Assembly (NCBI RefSeq): GCF_030296835.1
Contig: NZ_AP027922.1
Span: forward strand, 1,178,001-1,242,000
DNA from: Pseudoalteromonas sp. MM1
Lineage (GTDB): Bacteria; Pseudomonadota; Gammaproteobacteria; Enterobacterales; Alteromonadaceae
DNA: 64,000 nt
Reading direction: 5' to 3'
Positions 9,139 through 17,225 of the stretch are shown here, in pieces. Under the pieces are notes generated by a model, which worked only from the letters and a program-made list of their open reading frames with translations, made no database searches and was not told the DNA's origin. Position 1 is the stretch's first letter; every line of letters begins with the position of its first letter. Both the position numbers and the translations under genes were made by a program.

Positions 9139-10950
9139 TTAGTTAGATGTGAAGCTCACAGGGCGACGTTCTTTACGAGGACCGCCACGCTTATCACCGC
9201 GTTGGTTGTCTTTGTTAAAGTTGCGCTTTCTGTCGCCACTTGGACGCTCAGCGCGCTCACCACGTGGCTCAGCTGGGCCTTGATCTTTTGTTAGTGTCAT
9301 ACCCATTGGGCGTTTACAAATAAACACTTTTTGGAAGTGATCAAGTACATCTTTAGGCATGTTTTGCGGCAATTGTACCGTACTGTGACTGTCGTGTAGA
9401 CGAATGTCACCAATAAACTTGCTTGAGATATCAGCTTCGTTAGCAATCGCGCCAACAATGTTCTTAACCTGTACACCGTGCTCACGACCTACTTCGATAC
9501 GGTAAGTATCCATAGGGCCTGCATCGCGGCTATTACGCTCGCGAGGTTTACGCTCAGGGCGGTCACCACGGCGACCACGATCATTACGATCGCCACGCTC
9601 GTTACGTGAATTGCGCTCGTTACGAGGTTGAACCTTAACTTCTTCAACTTTAATTGGTGATTGTTGCTGTGCTAAACACAGTAATGCACCTGCTAAGTCT
9701 TCTAAAGATAAGTCTAGTTTTTGCGCCATGCTAGCAGCCACTTCATTGAAGAACGTAATGTCTTTGTTTTCAAGAGCAAGCGTAAGCTTTTCTTTTAACG
9801 CATTAATACGCTTTTCTTCAACTACTTTAGCTGTAGGTAGCTCAACTTGTGCAATTTCAGACTTAGTATGGCGAATAATATTTTTAAGCAAGTAACGTTC
9901 GTTATGCTTAACAAATAAAATTGCTTTACCAGTACGCCCAGCACGACCTGTACGGCCAATACGGTGAACGTAGGCTTCTGAGTCTTGCGGAATGTCGTAG
10001 TTGATAACTAAGCTTAAACGGTCTACATCAAGACCACGCGCTGCTACGTCTGTAGCGATCACGATATTGATCATCCCGCTTTTCAAACGGTCAACCGTGC
10101 GCTCACGTGCTTGCTGGTTCATGTCGCCATTAAGTGGCGCAGCAGAGAAACCTTCACGCTCTAATAACTCAGCAAGTTGCACTGTGTCGTTACGTGTACG
10201 TACGAAAACAATAGCACCTTCGTATTGCTCTGCTTCTAAAAAGCGAACAATAGCTTTGTTTTTGTGTACGTGTGCGTTCCAAAACACTTGCTCAACAGAT
10301 GATACGGTTGAGTTACGCGCAGAAATATGAACCTGTTCAGGGTTATTCATATATTTGCTGCTAATGTTTTGAATTTGCTTAGGCATGGTCGCAGAGAAAA
10401 GACATGTTTGCTTTTCGCGCGGTGTTTTTTCCATGATGTTTTCAACATCATCGATAAAGCCCATACGTAACATTTCATCGGCTTCATCAAGTACAAGTGC
10501 TTGTAAAGCATCAAACTTGATAGTGCCACGGTTAATGTGATCGATTAGTCGACCCGGAGTAGCAACAATAATTTGTGCGCCACGACGAAGTGCGCTTAAT
10601 TGAATGCTGTAGCTTTGGCCACCGTAAAGTGCTAATACTTCAACACCACGAGTACCTTTTGCATATTGTTCAAATGCCTCAGCAACTTGGATCGCAAGCT
10701 CACGTGTAGGTGTGAGTACAAGGATCTGTGGCTGTTTCACAGACGGGTCAATATTGTTTAGTAACGGCAGTGCAAATGCTGCAGTTTTACCTGTACCCGT
10801 TTGTGCTAGTCCCAGTACGTCCTTTCTTTCTAGCAATAACGGTATACATTGAGCTTGGATTTCAGATGGTGTCTTGTAACCCAACTCTTCAACTGCCTTT
10901 AAAATTGCAGGAGAAAGATTTAGAGATTCAAACGTGACTGGTTCTGACAT
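9139..10950 (-). CDS. deaD: ATP-dependent DEAD-box RNA helicase DeaD (CsdA)
   Basis: Protein of 603 residues acting in ribosome assembly and mRNA turnover in the cold. Domains in order: Q motif with FESLNLS at the start, Walker A AQTGTGKT around residue 50, DEAD box VLDEADEML, SAT motif, helicase C domain with ATDVAARGLDVDR and HRIGRTGRAGR, then an Arg/Asp/Asn-rich linker (residues about 445-480) and a DbpA-type RNA-binding domain. The C terminus is again Arg-rich. The length and RNA-binding domain fit DeaD better than the shorter RhlE or SrmB. It is monocistronic, with a 160-bp leader region. Confidence 0.96.
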   Translation of the reverse strand: MSEPVTFESLNLSPAILKAVEELGYKTPSEIQAQCIPLLLERKDVLGLAQTGTGKTAAFALPLLNNIDPSVKQPQILVLTPTRELAIQVAEAFEQYAKGTRGVEVLALYGGQSYSIQLSALRRGAQIIVATPGRLIDHINRGTIKFDALQALVLDEADEMLRMGFIDDVENIMEKTPREKQTCLFSATMPKQIQNISSKYMNNPEQVHISARNSTVSSVEQVFWNAHVHKNKAIVRFLEAEQYEGAIVFVRTRNDTVQLAELLEREGFSAAPLNGDMNQQARERTVDRLKSGMINIVIATDVAARGLDVDRLSLVINYDIPQDSEAYVHRIGRTGRAGRTGKAILFVKHNERYLLKNIIRHTKSEIAQVELPTAKVVEEKRINALKEKLTLALENKDITFFNEVAASMAQKLDLSLEDLAGALLCLAQQQSPIKVEEVKVQPRNERNSRNERGDRNDRGRRGDRPERKPRERNSRDAGPMDTYRIEVGREHGVQVKNIVGAIANEADISSKFIGDIRLHDSHSTVQLPQNMPKDVLDHFQKVFICKRPMGMTLTKDQGPAEPRGERAERPSGDRKRNFNKDNQRGDKRGGPRKERRPVSFTSN

Positions 10951-11112
10951 TAATACGCCTCAACGAATTTAAAGAGGCGCGCATTGTATAGGAAATACGA
11001 GTCAATTGCTTGTATAAATTACAACTAATTTGTATGTGATTGATGTTGGTCGAAATTTAACCAGTTTAAGTTTTTGATTTTTTAAACTGGTTAACAAGCT
11101 ATATACAATGCG

Positions 11113-11376
11113 TTATTTATATAGGCCTAGGTTTTCTTTTGCGTAGGCTTCAAATTCAGTAAATCCACCAATGTGAGTTTGATCTACAAAAATTTGTGGC
11201 ACAGTTGGGCATGGTTTTCCTGCAGACTTTTCTAAATCCGCTTTGCTAATGCCTTCTTTGATAATATCAATGTAACGAAATTTAAAATCATCACGCTCAT
11301 TTGATAGTTGCTCGGCAACGTCTTTAGCACGTACACAAAATGGACAGCCTTCGCGGCCAAAAATTACTGTAAGCAT
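11113..11376 (-). CDS. grxA: Glutaredoxin 1
   Basis: Protein of 87 residues, almost colinear with E. coli GrxA. It has the dithiol active site GCPFC at residues 10-14, the cis-proline segment TVPQIFVD, and the glutathione-binding GGFTEF near residue 70. It reduces ribonucleotide reductase and protein disulfides with glutathione in the cytoplasm. An AGGAG site precedes the ATG. It is divergent from the LuxO-box promoter of the neighbouring operon. Confidence 0.95.
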   Translation of the reverse strand: MLTVIFGREGCPFCVRAKDVAEQLSNERDDFKFRYIDIIKEGISKADLEKSAGKPCPTVPQIFVDQTHIGGFTEFEAYAKENLGLYK

Positions 11377-11503
11377 AATACTCTCCTCAATTTAGTTGGG
11401 TTCATATTAAACGATTAATTAATAATTTAAAGCGCAAAAAATCGATTGGTGAATTCTGTTTTTATGTAATGTAGTTAATTATTCATTTGCCATGCATTTT
11501 GAA

Positions 11504-11516
11504 TTGCAATTTGCAA
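11504..11516. promoter_or_regulatory. LuxO-type binding site upstream of the response-regulator operon
   Basis: The 13-mer TTGCAATTTGCAA fits the published Vibrio LuxO box TTGCA-WWW-TGCAA exactly. It lies 86 bp upstream of the -24 element of a sigma54-like promoter and about 110 bp upstream of the predicted transcription start. This is a typical position for a sigma54 enhancer-binding protein. Confidence 0.65.
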
Positions 11517-11588
11517 AAGCTTAGTTATCCACACGAATTATAATTCTTAAATCTAATGAATTCATCGTATTAGTAAGGCCGCTGCAAG

Positions 11589-11603
11589 TGGCATGTAAAT
11601 TGA
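11589..11603 (+). promoter_or_regulatory. Sigma54-type promoter of the response-regulator operon
   Basis: The sequence TGGCATG-TAAA-TTGA matches the sigma54 consensus TGGCACG-N4-TTGC at 9 of 11 positions, with GG and the -12 element 10 bp apart. The weak point is A in place of C in the -12 GC. The start point would be near 11615, 21 nt before the ATG at 11636. Confidence 0.55.
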
Positions 11604-11635
11604 TATTTAATGACAGAGCCATTTTACTAGGAACG

Positions 11636-12667
11636 ATGATGAATAATAACAGCCATGTTTTAGAAATTATTCAAGGGGTAATAGCACGCTTTTGCAAAGC
11701 AGACAACACAGAAGCGGCAATTACACTCATCAACAAATTACAGTGTAATTATATTTGCTTACAAGTGTCTCCTGAGCAAATGATTACTCAATGTGAAGCG
11801 TTTATCCTACCTTCGCTGAAAGCCGCTAAAAGCCATTTTGTGCTAACAGTAGAGGCCAACTTACAGGGTATTAATTTAAATTACTGGGTAGATTCGAATC
11901 CTGAAATGCACACCATTGATATACACGGATTACTAGCAACCCGTGAGCCAATTTCATCGGTAGATACAAGTAAAGAGTTTATTTGCGCAGCAAATAGTAA
12001 AGACGACTTAGAGCAAAGCATTCATTATCTAGTTAATTTAAGTGCACAAAACTATGGGTTAAAACTCGCCGATAGCAACAACACAAACGCTTTAAAAATT
12101 GAAGATGCGCGTCACCTATCTGCTGATCAACTAGCAAGTAACTTTTTAAATAATGGGGCGTCTGGGAGTATAAAAGTTTGCGCATTTGATGCGCTCAGTG
12201 AGCTACAAAGCCAACAGACTATTGCTCAGCCTGTATTGGCGTGGCCGTTCTTTGATACCGATTTAGTGAATGCAGTTAATAATTTAAATACCCACAGCAA
12301 ATTATCTGTATTGGTTGCTGATGACAGCTTGCCAAGCCAAGTTGCGACCAAAGTCATGCTTGAAATGCTTGGCTGCGCAGTAACCTGTGCAGAAAATGGC
12401 TCAAGTGCCTTACTTATTGCCCAGCAAGAGCCTTTCGATTTACTGCTGTTAGATGAGCGTATGCCGGGTATGTTTGGTAGCGATGTGGCTCAGCAGCTCA
12501 TTAAACAAAACACCCCAAACGATAACACGCCAAAAGTTATTTTAACGGGCATTACTGAGGAGCAGCAAATTGCTCAGCTGTTTGAAAAAGGGGTGACACA
12601 CTATCTTCAAAAACCGGTAACAAAAGCTGTGTTAGAAGAATTTATTAAACCTTGGCAAGCTGCCTAA
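11636..12667 (+). CDS. Response regulator with unknown N-terminal domain and C-terminal receiver
   Basis: Protein of 343 residues. The ATG at 11636 has an AGGA site. An in-frame GTG at 11588 would overlap the sigma54-type promoter and is rejected. The last 120 residues are a receiver domain: acidic pair in SVLVADDSLPSQ, phosphoacceptor D273 in LLLDERMPG, T in VILTGI, and K in YLQKPV. The first 210 residues match nothing I recognise and show no membrane segment or DNA-binding motif. It may be a signal-sensing or adaptor domain, or a single-step phosphate sink. It is the first gene of an operon with a hydrolase and a hybrid kinase. Confidence 0.8.
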   Translation: MMNNNSHVLEIIQGVIARFCKADNTEAAITLINKLQCNYICLQVSPEQMITQCEAFILPSLKAAKSHFVLTVEANLQGINLNYWVDSNPEMHTIDIHGLLATREPISSVDTSKEFICAANSKDDLEQSIHYLVNLSAQNYGLKLADSNNTNALKIEDARHLSADQLASNFLNNGASGSIKVCAFDALSELQSQQTIAQPVLAWPFFDTDLVNAVNNLNTHSKLSVLVADDSLPSQVATKVMLEMLGCAVTCAENGSSALLIAQQEPFDLLLLDERMPGMFGSDVAQQLIKQNTPNDNTPKVILTGITEEQQIAQLFEKGVTHYLQKPVTKAVLEEFIKPWQAA

Positions 12668-12688
12668 AGGCTCGTTTAGGAGGACGTT

Positions 12689-13285
12689 ATGAACGATTTA
12701 TCAAAAACAGCCTTGCTGCTCATTGGTTTTCAAAATGATTATTTTTCGCCAGATGGCATTTTATACCAAGTGGTTGAAGAGTCATCAAGAGTAACCGGTG
12801 TGGTAAATAATACGTTAGCGCTGCTCGACAAATACATAGATAAATTTGCATTAGTGCTAAGTACGCCTATTCACTTTACCCAAGATTATAGTGAGCTTAA
12901 AAATCCTATTGGTATTTTAAAAGTGATTGCTGAAGTAGGGGCTTTTAAAGCCGGCTCTTATGGTGCTCAAGGCATTAAAGAGTTTGATAAATATGGCAAA
13001 CGTATTATGCAAATACCTGGTAAGCGAGGGCTAAATGCGTTTACTCATACAGAGCTTGCAAATGTGCTTAATGAAAATGGTATAACCGACATTGTTTTAG
13101 CAGGTACGGTGACCTCTATTTGTATCGACTCTACTGCGCGCTCTGCTGTAGAGCTTGGCTTTAATGTGACGGTACTTAATGACTGTACATCAAGCAGAAC
13201 GCCATTTGAGCAATCATTTTATTGTGAAGAGGTTTTTCCGCTTTATGCCAAGGTGTGCAGCCATACAGAATTAGTAAATGAATGA
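12689..13285 (+). CDS. Isochorismatase-family cysteine hydrolase
   Basis: Protein of 198 residues, with AGGAGG before its ATG. It carries the Asp-Lys-Cys triad of the family: D in LLIGFQNDYF (around residue 15), K in IPGKRGLNAF and C in GTVTSICIDSTARS. Such enzymes hydrolyse small amides or vinyl ethers such as isochorismate, nicotinamide or N-carbamoyl compounds, and the substrate here is unknown. Its place between a response regulator and a hybrid kinase, with short spacers, is unusual. It suggests the product or substrate is linked to the signal they process, which is inference only. Confidence 0.87.
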   Translation: MNDLSKTALLLIGFQNDYFSPDGILYQVVEESSRVTGVVNNTLALLDKYIDKFALVLSTPIHFTQDYSELKNPIGILKVIAEVGAFKAGSYGAQGIKEFDKYGKRIMQIPGKRGLNAFTHTELANVLNENGITDIVLAGTVTSICIDSTARSAVELGFNVTVLNDCTSSRTPFEQSFYCEEVFPLYAKVCSHTELVNE

Positions 13286-13292
13286 GGCGCAT

Positions 13293-16097
13293 ATGGAAGA
13301 AAAAGACGAGCTACAAGTACAAGTTCATTATGCCCTAATAGAGCAGCTTTCAGCGAATACGCGCAGACAAACTAAATTACTTGCGCTACTGGATGAGTGT
13401 GTATTTGAATGTGATAAGCACTTAGTCATTAGTTACGTGAACGAAGCATGGCTGAATAAGTTGGGTTTTTCGCCGGCTATGCTTATAGGAAAAAAAATTA
13501 CATCACTGCTAGAGACCAAAGACACGTTAAATCTGCTGGCATATATTGAGTCTATTTTTGAAGGGGTATTTAGCGCCAGTATAGAGCTACAAGTTAAAAA
13601 TAATGATGGGTTCACGAACTGGTTTGAAATGCGTTTAGCCTGTGACGATAACGGCGGATTTATTGGCTCGTTACACGACATTCAACGACATAAAGACTAC
13701 CAATACTTACTCACTCAGCAGCAAGAGTACGCAAAGCGACTTTCTTTGGTGGCAAGTCACACGAATAATTTAGTTATAATTACCGATCGATTTGGCAAAA
13801 TAGAATGGGTTAATAAAAGCTTTGAGGCACTTACCAACTACACATGCGATGAAGTTATCGGGCTTACTCCAGGTAAGCTATTACAAGGGCCTAAAACCAG
13901 CCTAGAGTCGCGCCAGCTAATGGCTAAAGCGATTACAAATGGCGAACCTTTTCAAATAGAAACCGTTAATTATGATAAAAATAAAAACGAATATTGGGTT
14001 GCTATTGATGCCACTCCCGTAAAAGATGATGACGGTAACGTTCAGCATTTTATAGCCATAGAAACTAACATTACTCAGCGTGTAAAAGCTGAGCAAGCCA
14101 TGGCTGAAATAGAATATAATTACCACTCTGTGGTCGATAATATCCCTGATATTGTATTAAGGTTGGATGCGCAGGGTGGGTTATTATTTATGAATAGAGC
14201 CTGGCAAGATTTTTTCCAAACAGATATAAATAAACACCTTGGCTTACCCATTACTAATTTTGTAATGGGCAAAGATGTAGAAAAGCTAAACACAGCACTT
14301 GATGGTTACAGTAAAGGCAACCGAGAAGTTAAACGTTTAGATATTAGGTTAACCAATGCACTTAACGAGCCAAATTGGGTTGAAATGACCCTCACACCCA
14401 TTACCTCATTTAATGGCACGCACCTTACATCTATAGCGGCGACCGTGGTTGATATTCAAGAGCGTGTGGTAGCTGAGCAAATACTCTTAGATGCTAAGCA
14501 CCAGGCTGAATCTTTGGCAGAGTCTAAAAGTCGTTTTATGGCCAATATAAGCCATGAAATACGCACACCTTTGAATGCGGTGATTGGCTGTGCAGATATC
14601 TTGCATGACACAGGGCTCACAACAGAGCAAAAACGTTACACTCAAATGATTAAAACAAGTTCAGATGCATTACTGAGTATTTTAGATGATGTGCTGACCT
14701 ACTCACGCTTTGAAGCACAAGCAATCACAATAGATAATCAACCATTTAGCCTCGATATTTGCTTAGAAGAGGCGATAGATATTGTAAGTGAAAGCGCCGT
14801 GCAAAAAGGTCTCGAACTGATTTTTGACCTGCACCCTGATGTGCCAGTGCAGGTGATGGGCGATCATGGTCGTATAAGGCAAATTGCAATAAATTTACTC
14901 TCAAATGCCATTAAGTTTACTCAAAAGGGATTACTCATAGTGACAGCACAGTGTGTTGAGTTTGAAAATAACAAATTTACGTTGCAGCTTAGCTTTAAAG
15001 ATACAGGAATAGGGATTGCGCAAAACAAGCTCGAGAGTATGTTTAAGCCGTTTATTCAATCAGATAACTCTATTACTCGGGAATATGGCGGCAGTGGCTT
15101 AGGCTTAGCCATATGTAAGCAAATATGTGATGCTGCAGGAGGCAGTATTACTGTTAACTCGCAATTTGGTAAAGGAAGTGAGTTTATTGTTAATTACCCT
15201 TTATTAATAGATACAAGCGAGCAGGTGCAAAGAGAAGGCTTTTCTGCCAGAACCAAAAAGCCCTATGTGTGTGTGATAAGTAAAAACTTGCCGTTAAACA
15301 CGGCAATAGAGCATATGCTCACTCGCCATTCGATAGATTTTATACGCCTTGATAACATAGCAAAGCTAGATAGTATCGATACGCCCGACGCTATTGTTAC
15401 CACTAACGAAGCCGATTTAGATGCAGCGCAACAATTTTTAAAAAGTTACAAGAGTCTAAATAAACCGTGTTTATTACTCATAGACTTACTGGGTAAAAAC
15501 CAAAAAACAGAGGCGTCGAGCTCTGGCATGCTGAGGTTTAATGGGCCTTTTAAACCTTCTCATTTACCCAGAGCGATTGCGGCGCTTGAGGAAGCGCTTT
15601 TTCATCTTGATATTATTTTTACTAATAAAAAAGAAACCACACTAAACACAGCCACAATTAATGCTCAGCCATTTAAAGGTACGCATGTGCTTGTGGTTGA
15701 AGACAATAAAAATAACCAAATTGTAATTCAGCAATTTTTAGAGCAGCAAGGGTGCTTAGTTAAAATAGCTAGTAATGGGCAAGAGGCGATTGAAAAAGTT
15801 AAAACGCAAACAATAGATTTAATATTTATGGATATTCAAATGCCAATTTTAGACGGTATTTCTGCCACTAAAAAAATCAGAGAGTTAGCTATTGTCACCC
15901 CTATTATAGCGCTAACAGCGAATGCGATTCATGGCGATAAAGAGCGTTTTATTAAAGCAGGAATGAATGATTATTTAGCTAAACCAATTATTAGCGAAAA
16001 ACTCAATTTGCTCTTAAATCAATACCTACCAAAACTTAATGACGCTAAACACTCTAAGTTAGAGCGCATTAACGAAATTTGGTCGTTGTTAAAGTAA
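13293..16097 (+). CDS. Cytoplasmic hybrid histidine kinase (3 PAS, HisKA, HATPase, receiver)
   Basis: Protein of about 934 residues. The ATG at 13293 has GAGG at good spacing; an ATG at 13278 overlaps the previous stop. No membrane segment is visible. Domains in order: PAS (about 25-140), PAS with PAC-type end (150-265), PAS (270-390), HisKA with phosphorylated H421 in ANISHEIRTPLN, HATPase with DTGIGI and GGSGLGLAI, a degenerate receiver-like stretch without a clear Asp (650-760), and a true receiver with D847 in IFMDIQMP. It lacks a C-terminal Hpt domain, so phosphate probably leaves through a separate Hpt protein. The LuxU homologue 2 kb away is an obvious candidate. Confidence 0.9.
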   Translation: MEEKDELQVQVHYALIEQLSANTRRQTKLLALLDECVFECDKHLVISYVNEAWLNKLGFSPAMLIGKKITSLLETKDTLNLLAYIESIFEGVFSASIELQVKNNDGFTNWFEMRLACDDNGGFIGSLHDIQRHKDYQYLLTQQQEYAKRLSLVASHTNNLVIITDRFGKIEWVNKSFEALTNYTCDEVIGLTPGKLLQGPKTSLESRQLMAKAITNGEPFQIETVNYDKNKNEYWVAIDATPVKDDDGNVQHFIAIETNITQRVKAEQAMAEIEYNYHSVVDNIPDIVLRLDAQGGLLFMNRAWQDFFQTDINKHLGLPITNFVMGKDVEKLNTALDGYSKGNREVKRLDIRLTNALNEPNWVEMTLTPITSFNGTHLTSIAATVVDIQERVVAEQILLDAKHQAESLAESKSRFMANISHEIRTPLNAVIGCADILHDTGLTTEQKRYTQMIKTSSDALLSILDDVLTYSRFEAQAITIDNQPFSLDICLEEAIDIVSESAVQKGLELIFDLHPDVPVQVMGDHGRIRQIAINLLSNAIKFTQKGLLIVTAQCVEFENNKFTLQLSFKDTGIGIAQNKLESMFKPFIQSDNSITREYGGSGLGLAICKQICDAAGGSITVNSQFGKGSEFIVNYPLLIDTSEQVQREGFSARTKKPYVCVISKNLPLNTAIEHMLTRHSIDFIRLDNIAKLDSIDTPDAIVTTNEADLDAAQQFLKSYKSLNKPCLLLIDLLGKNQKTEASSSGMLRFNGPFKPSHLPRAIAALEEALFHLDIIFTNKKETTLNTATINAQPFKGTHVLVVEDNKNNQIVIQQFLEQQGCLVKIASNGQEAIEKVKTQTIDLIFMDIQMPILDGISATKKIRELAIVTPIIALTANAIHGDKERFIKAGMNDYLAKPIISEKLNLLLNQYLPKLNDAKHSKLERINEIWSLLK

Positions 16098-16402
16098 CAA
16101 GCAATGCAACCGTACTTTTAGGTTAATAGTTACAGATGGCTTTGAAGTATTTACGATTAAAGTTTTAGTTGTTAAGTAAATAAACATAAATAGTGGGTTT
16201 AGCAAAATTTTAACCTAAAAAGGTTAAAATTGACTGTTTTCTCAAAAAAGCGGTGGCGATTGAGTAATGCGAAGTAAATTACTTTTACAGCCCTAAAAAG
16301 CCTTAACGCATTAACCCAAATATTAAATAACGCTTAAATACTAATCCTTTTTAATTGATTGGGTTGAGCAGGTTGGTTCTTAATGGTTATTTTTAAATTG
16401 GT
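16098..16402. other. Intergenic region after the hybrid kinase
   Basis: AT-rich, without a convincing gene. The main structure is a palindrome at 16206-16231. Short ORFs here lack ribosome sites and family resemblance. I saw no sequence resembling the conserved Qrr RNA core. Confidence 0.5.
16206..16231. terminator. Palindrome, possible terminator of the hybrid-kinase operon
   Basis: The perfect inverted repeat AATTTTAACCT-AAAA-AGGTTAAAATT lies about 110 bp after the hybrid-kinase stop. It is AT-rich and has no long T run after it, so it could also be a protein-binding site. Confidence 0.35.
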
Positions 16403-16415
16403 TTGCATTTTGCAA
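16403..16415. promoter_or_regulatory. LuxO-type binding site upstream of the 96-residue protein
   Basis: TTGCATTTTGCAA is a perfect LuxO box and extends to a 15-bp palindrome at 16402-16416. It lies about 140 bp upstream of the sigma54 -24 element. A possible half-site, TAATGCAAAT, lies at about 16438-16447. Confidence 0.65.
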
Positions 16416-16540
16416 ATCAAAATGAAATTGAATCTCATAATGCAAATATCCGCTCAGTTATTTTTTATTCTCCCTATCAAAATAATTTTTTACTATTTGA
16501 TTTATAAGAACTTAAATATTTTATCATTATTAAATTTATT

Positions 16541-16557
16541 TTGGCATGGCTTTCGCA
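16541..16557 (+). promoter_or_regulatory. Sigma54 promoter of the 96-residue protein
   Basis: TTGGCATGGCTTTCGCA matches the consensus TTGGCACG-N4-TTGCA at all but two fixed positions, with GG and GC exactly 10 bp apart. The start point would be near 16568, giving a leader of about 68 nt. Confidence 0.75.
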
Positions 16558-16635
16558 ATATAAATACCAAGTAAAGCGAAGTTATCGTTGATATAAATTT
16601 GCTAAGTAGTTAAATAAATTTAAAGGGTGTCCATT

Positions 16636-16926
16636 ATGCAAACTAATACTAAAGTTAAACAGCAACCAAAAAAAATGTCTTTTGTTCTTACTCCAGAGTT
16701 AATGGTGCTGTCTATTATTATTGTTGCAGCTGTTATTGTTGGTGCAACAGCACTGCGAGGCACCGTTACTATAGAGCCTGTTAATAAAGGCAATACCGAG
16801 ATGTTCAGCAACAAATTTAGCAATAGTGATTTAGATAATGCCACTATTGAAAGCAACACATTAAACTACGCTCAAAACATAGATGAGCAATCTGGCCAAT
16901 CAGGCTCACAAGGTTTAAACAACTAA
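16636..16926 (+). CDS. Small single-TM protein under sigma54 control
   Basis: Protein of 96 residues, not assigned to a family. A basic N terminus (TKVKQQPKK) is followed by one hydrophobic helix at about residues 19-40 (LMVLSIIIVAAVIVGATAL) and a polar Ser/Asn/Gln-rich tail of about 55 residues ending GSQGLNN. The charge pattern predicts the N terminus in the cytoplasm and the tail in the periplasm. The start at 16636 is chosen because AAAGGG is well placed; the GTG at 16627 is too close to it. It is a single-gene unit between a sigma54 promoter and a terminator. It might be a pilin-like or signalling peptide, but no pilin cleavage motif is clear. Confidence 0.65.
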   Translation: MQTNTKVKQQPKKMSFVLTPELMVLSIIIVAAVIVGATALRGTVTIEPVNKGNTEMFSNKFSNSDLDNATIESNTLNYAQNIDEQSGQSGSQGLNN

Positions 16927-16953
16927 ACAATACTTCTCCTTAGTATTTATTTC

Positions 16954-16986
16954 GGCTGACTCTAAGCAATTAGGTCAGCCTTTTTT
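16954..16986 (+). terminator. Terminator after the 96-residue protein
   Basis: GGCTGAC and GTCAGCC form a 7-bp stem with a 13-nt loop, followed by six T residues, 28 bp after the stop codon. Confidence 0.85.
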
Positions 16987-17063
16987 ATTTTTAAAGCCAC
17001 TTTATACCTAAACCATAGCTTACTCATGATCCCACTTTAGATCAGCTTGCGTGTCAGTGTGAT

Positions 17064-17076
17064 TTGCAAAATGCAA
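17064..17076. promoter_or_regulatory. LuxO-type binding site upstream of the EAL gene
   Basis: TTGCAAAATGCAA is a perfect LuxO box inside a 17-bp palindrome (17062-17078, ATTTGCA-AAA-TGCAAAT). It lies about 100 bp upstream of the sigma54 -24 element of the EAL gene. Confidence 0.7.
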
Positions 17077-17162
17077 ATATACCTATCAATAATTTTAGGC
17101 TAACAGTTTGTTTTTAATTTGTTGAATTCAAAAGGTTTTATTTTTGTTTTTGACTGCTGGTT

Positions 17163-17179
17163 TTGGTCTGTAATTTGCA
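17163..17179 (+). promoter_or_regulatory. Sigma54 promoter of the EAL gene
   Basis: TTGGTCTGTAATTTGCA has a perfect TTGCA -12 element and GG exactly 10 bp before GC, but the CAC part of the -24 element is poor. The predicted start is near 17190, 36 nt before the chosen ATG. An in-frame start at 17163 would overlap this promoter. Confidence 0.6.
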
Positions 17180-17225
17180 ATTTATGACACAAGCTTACGG
17201 TGAGCCCTTATTTGTGGAGAGATTT

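Noticed and set aside
11588..11635. GTG start at 11588 for the response regulator
   Set aside because: It would place coding sequence over the sigma54-type promoter and lacks a ribosome site. The ATG at 11636 has AGGA.
16383..16574. 63-codon ORF between the hybrid kinase and the 96-residue protein
   Set aside because: It overlaps both the LuxO box and the sigma54 promoter, has no ribosome site, and its composition simply reflects AT-rich DNA.
16098..17225. Possible Qrr sRNA genes next to the LuxO boxes
   Set aside because: I looked for the conserved Qrr core (the segment pairing with luxR/hapR mRNA) after each sigma54 promoter and did not see it. The transcripts lead into protein genes.
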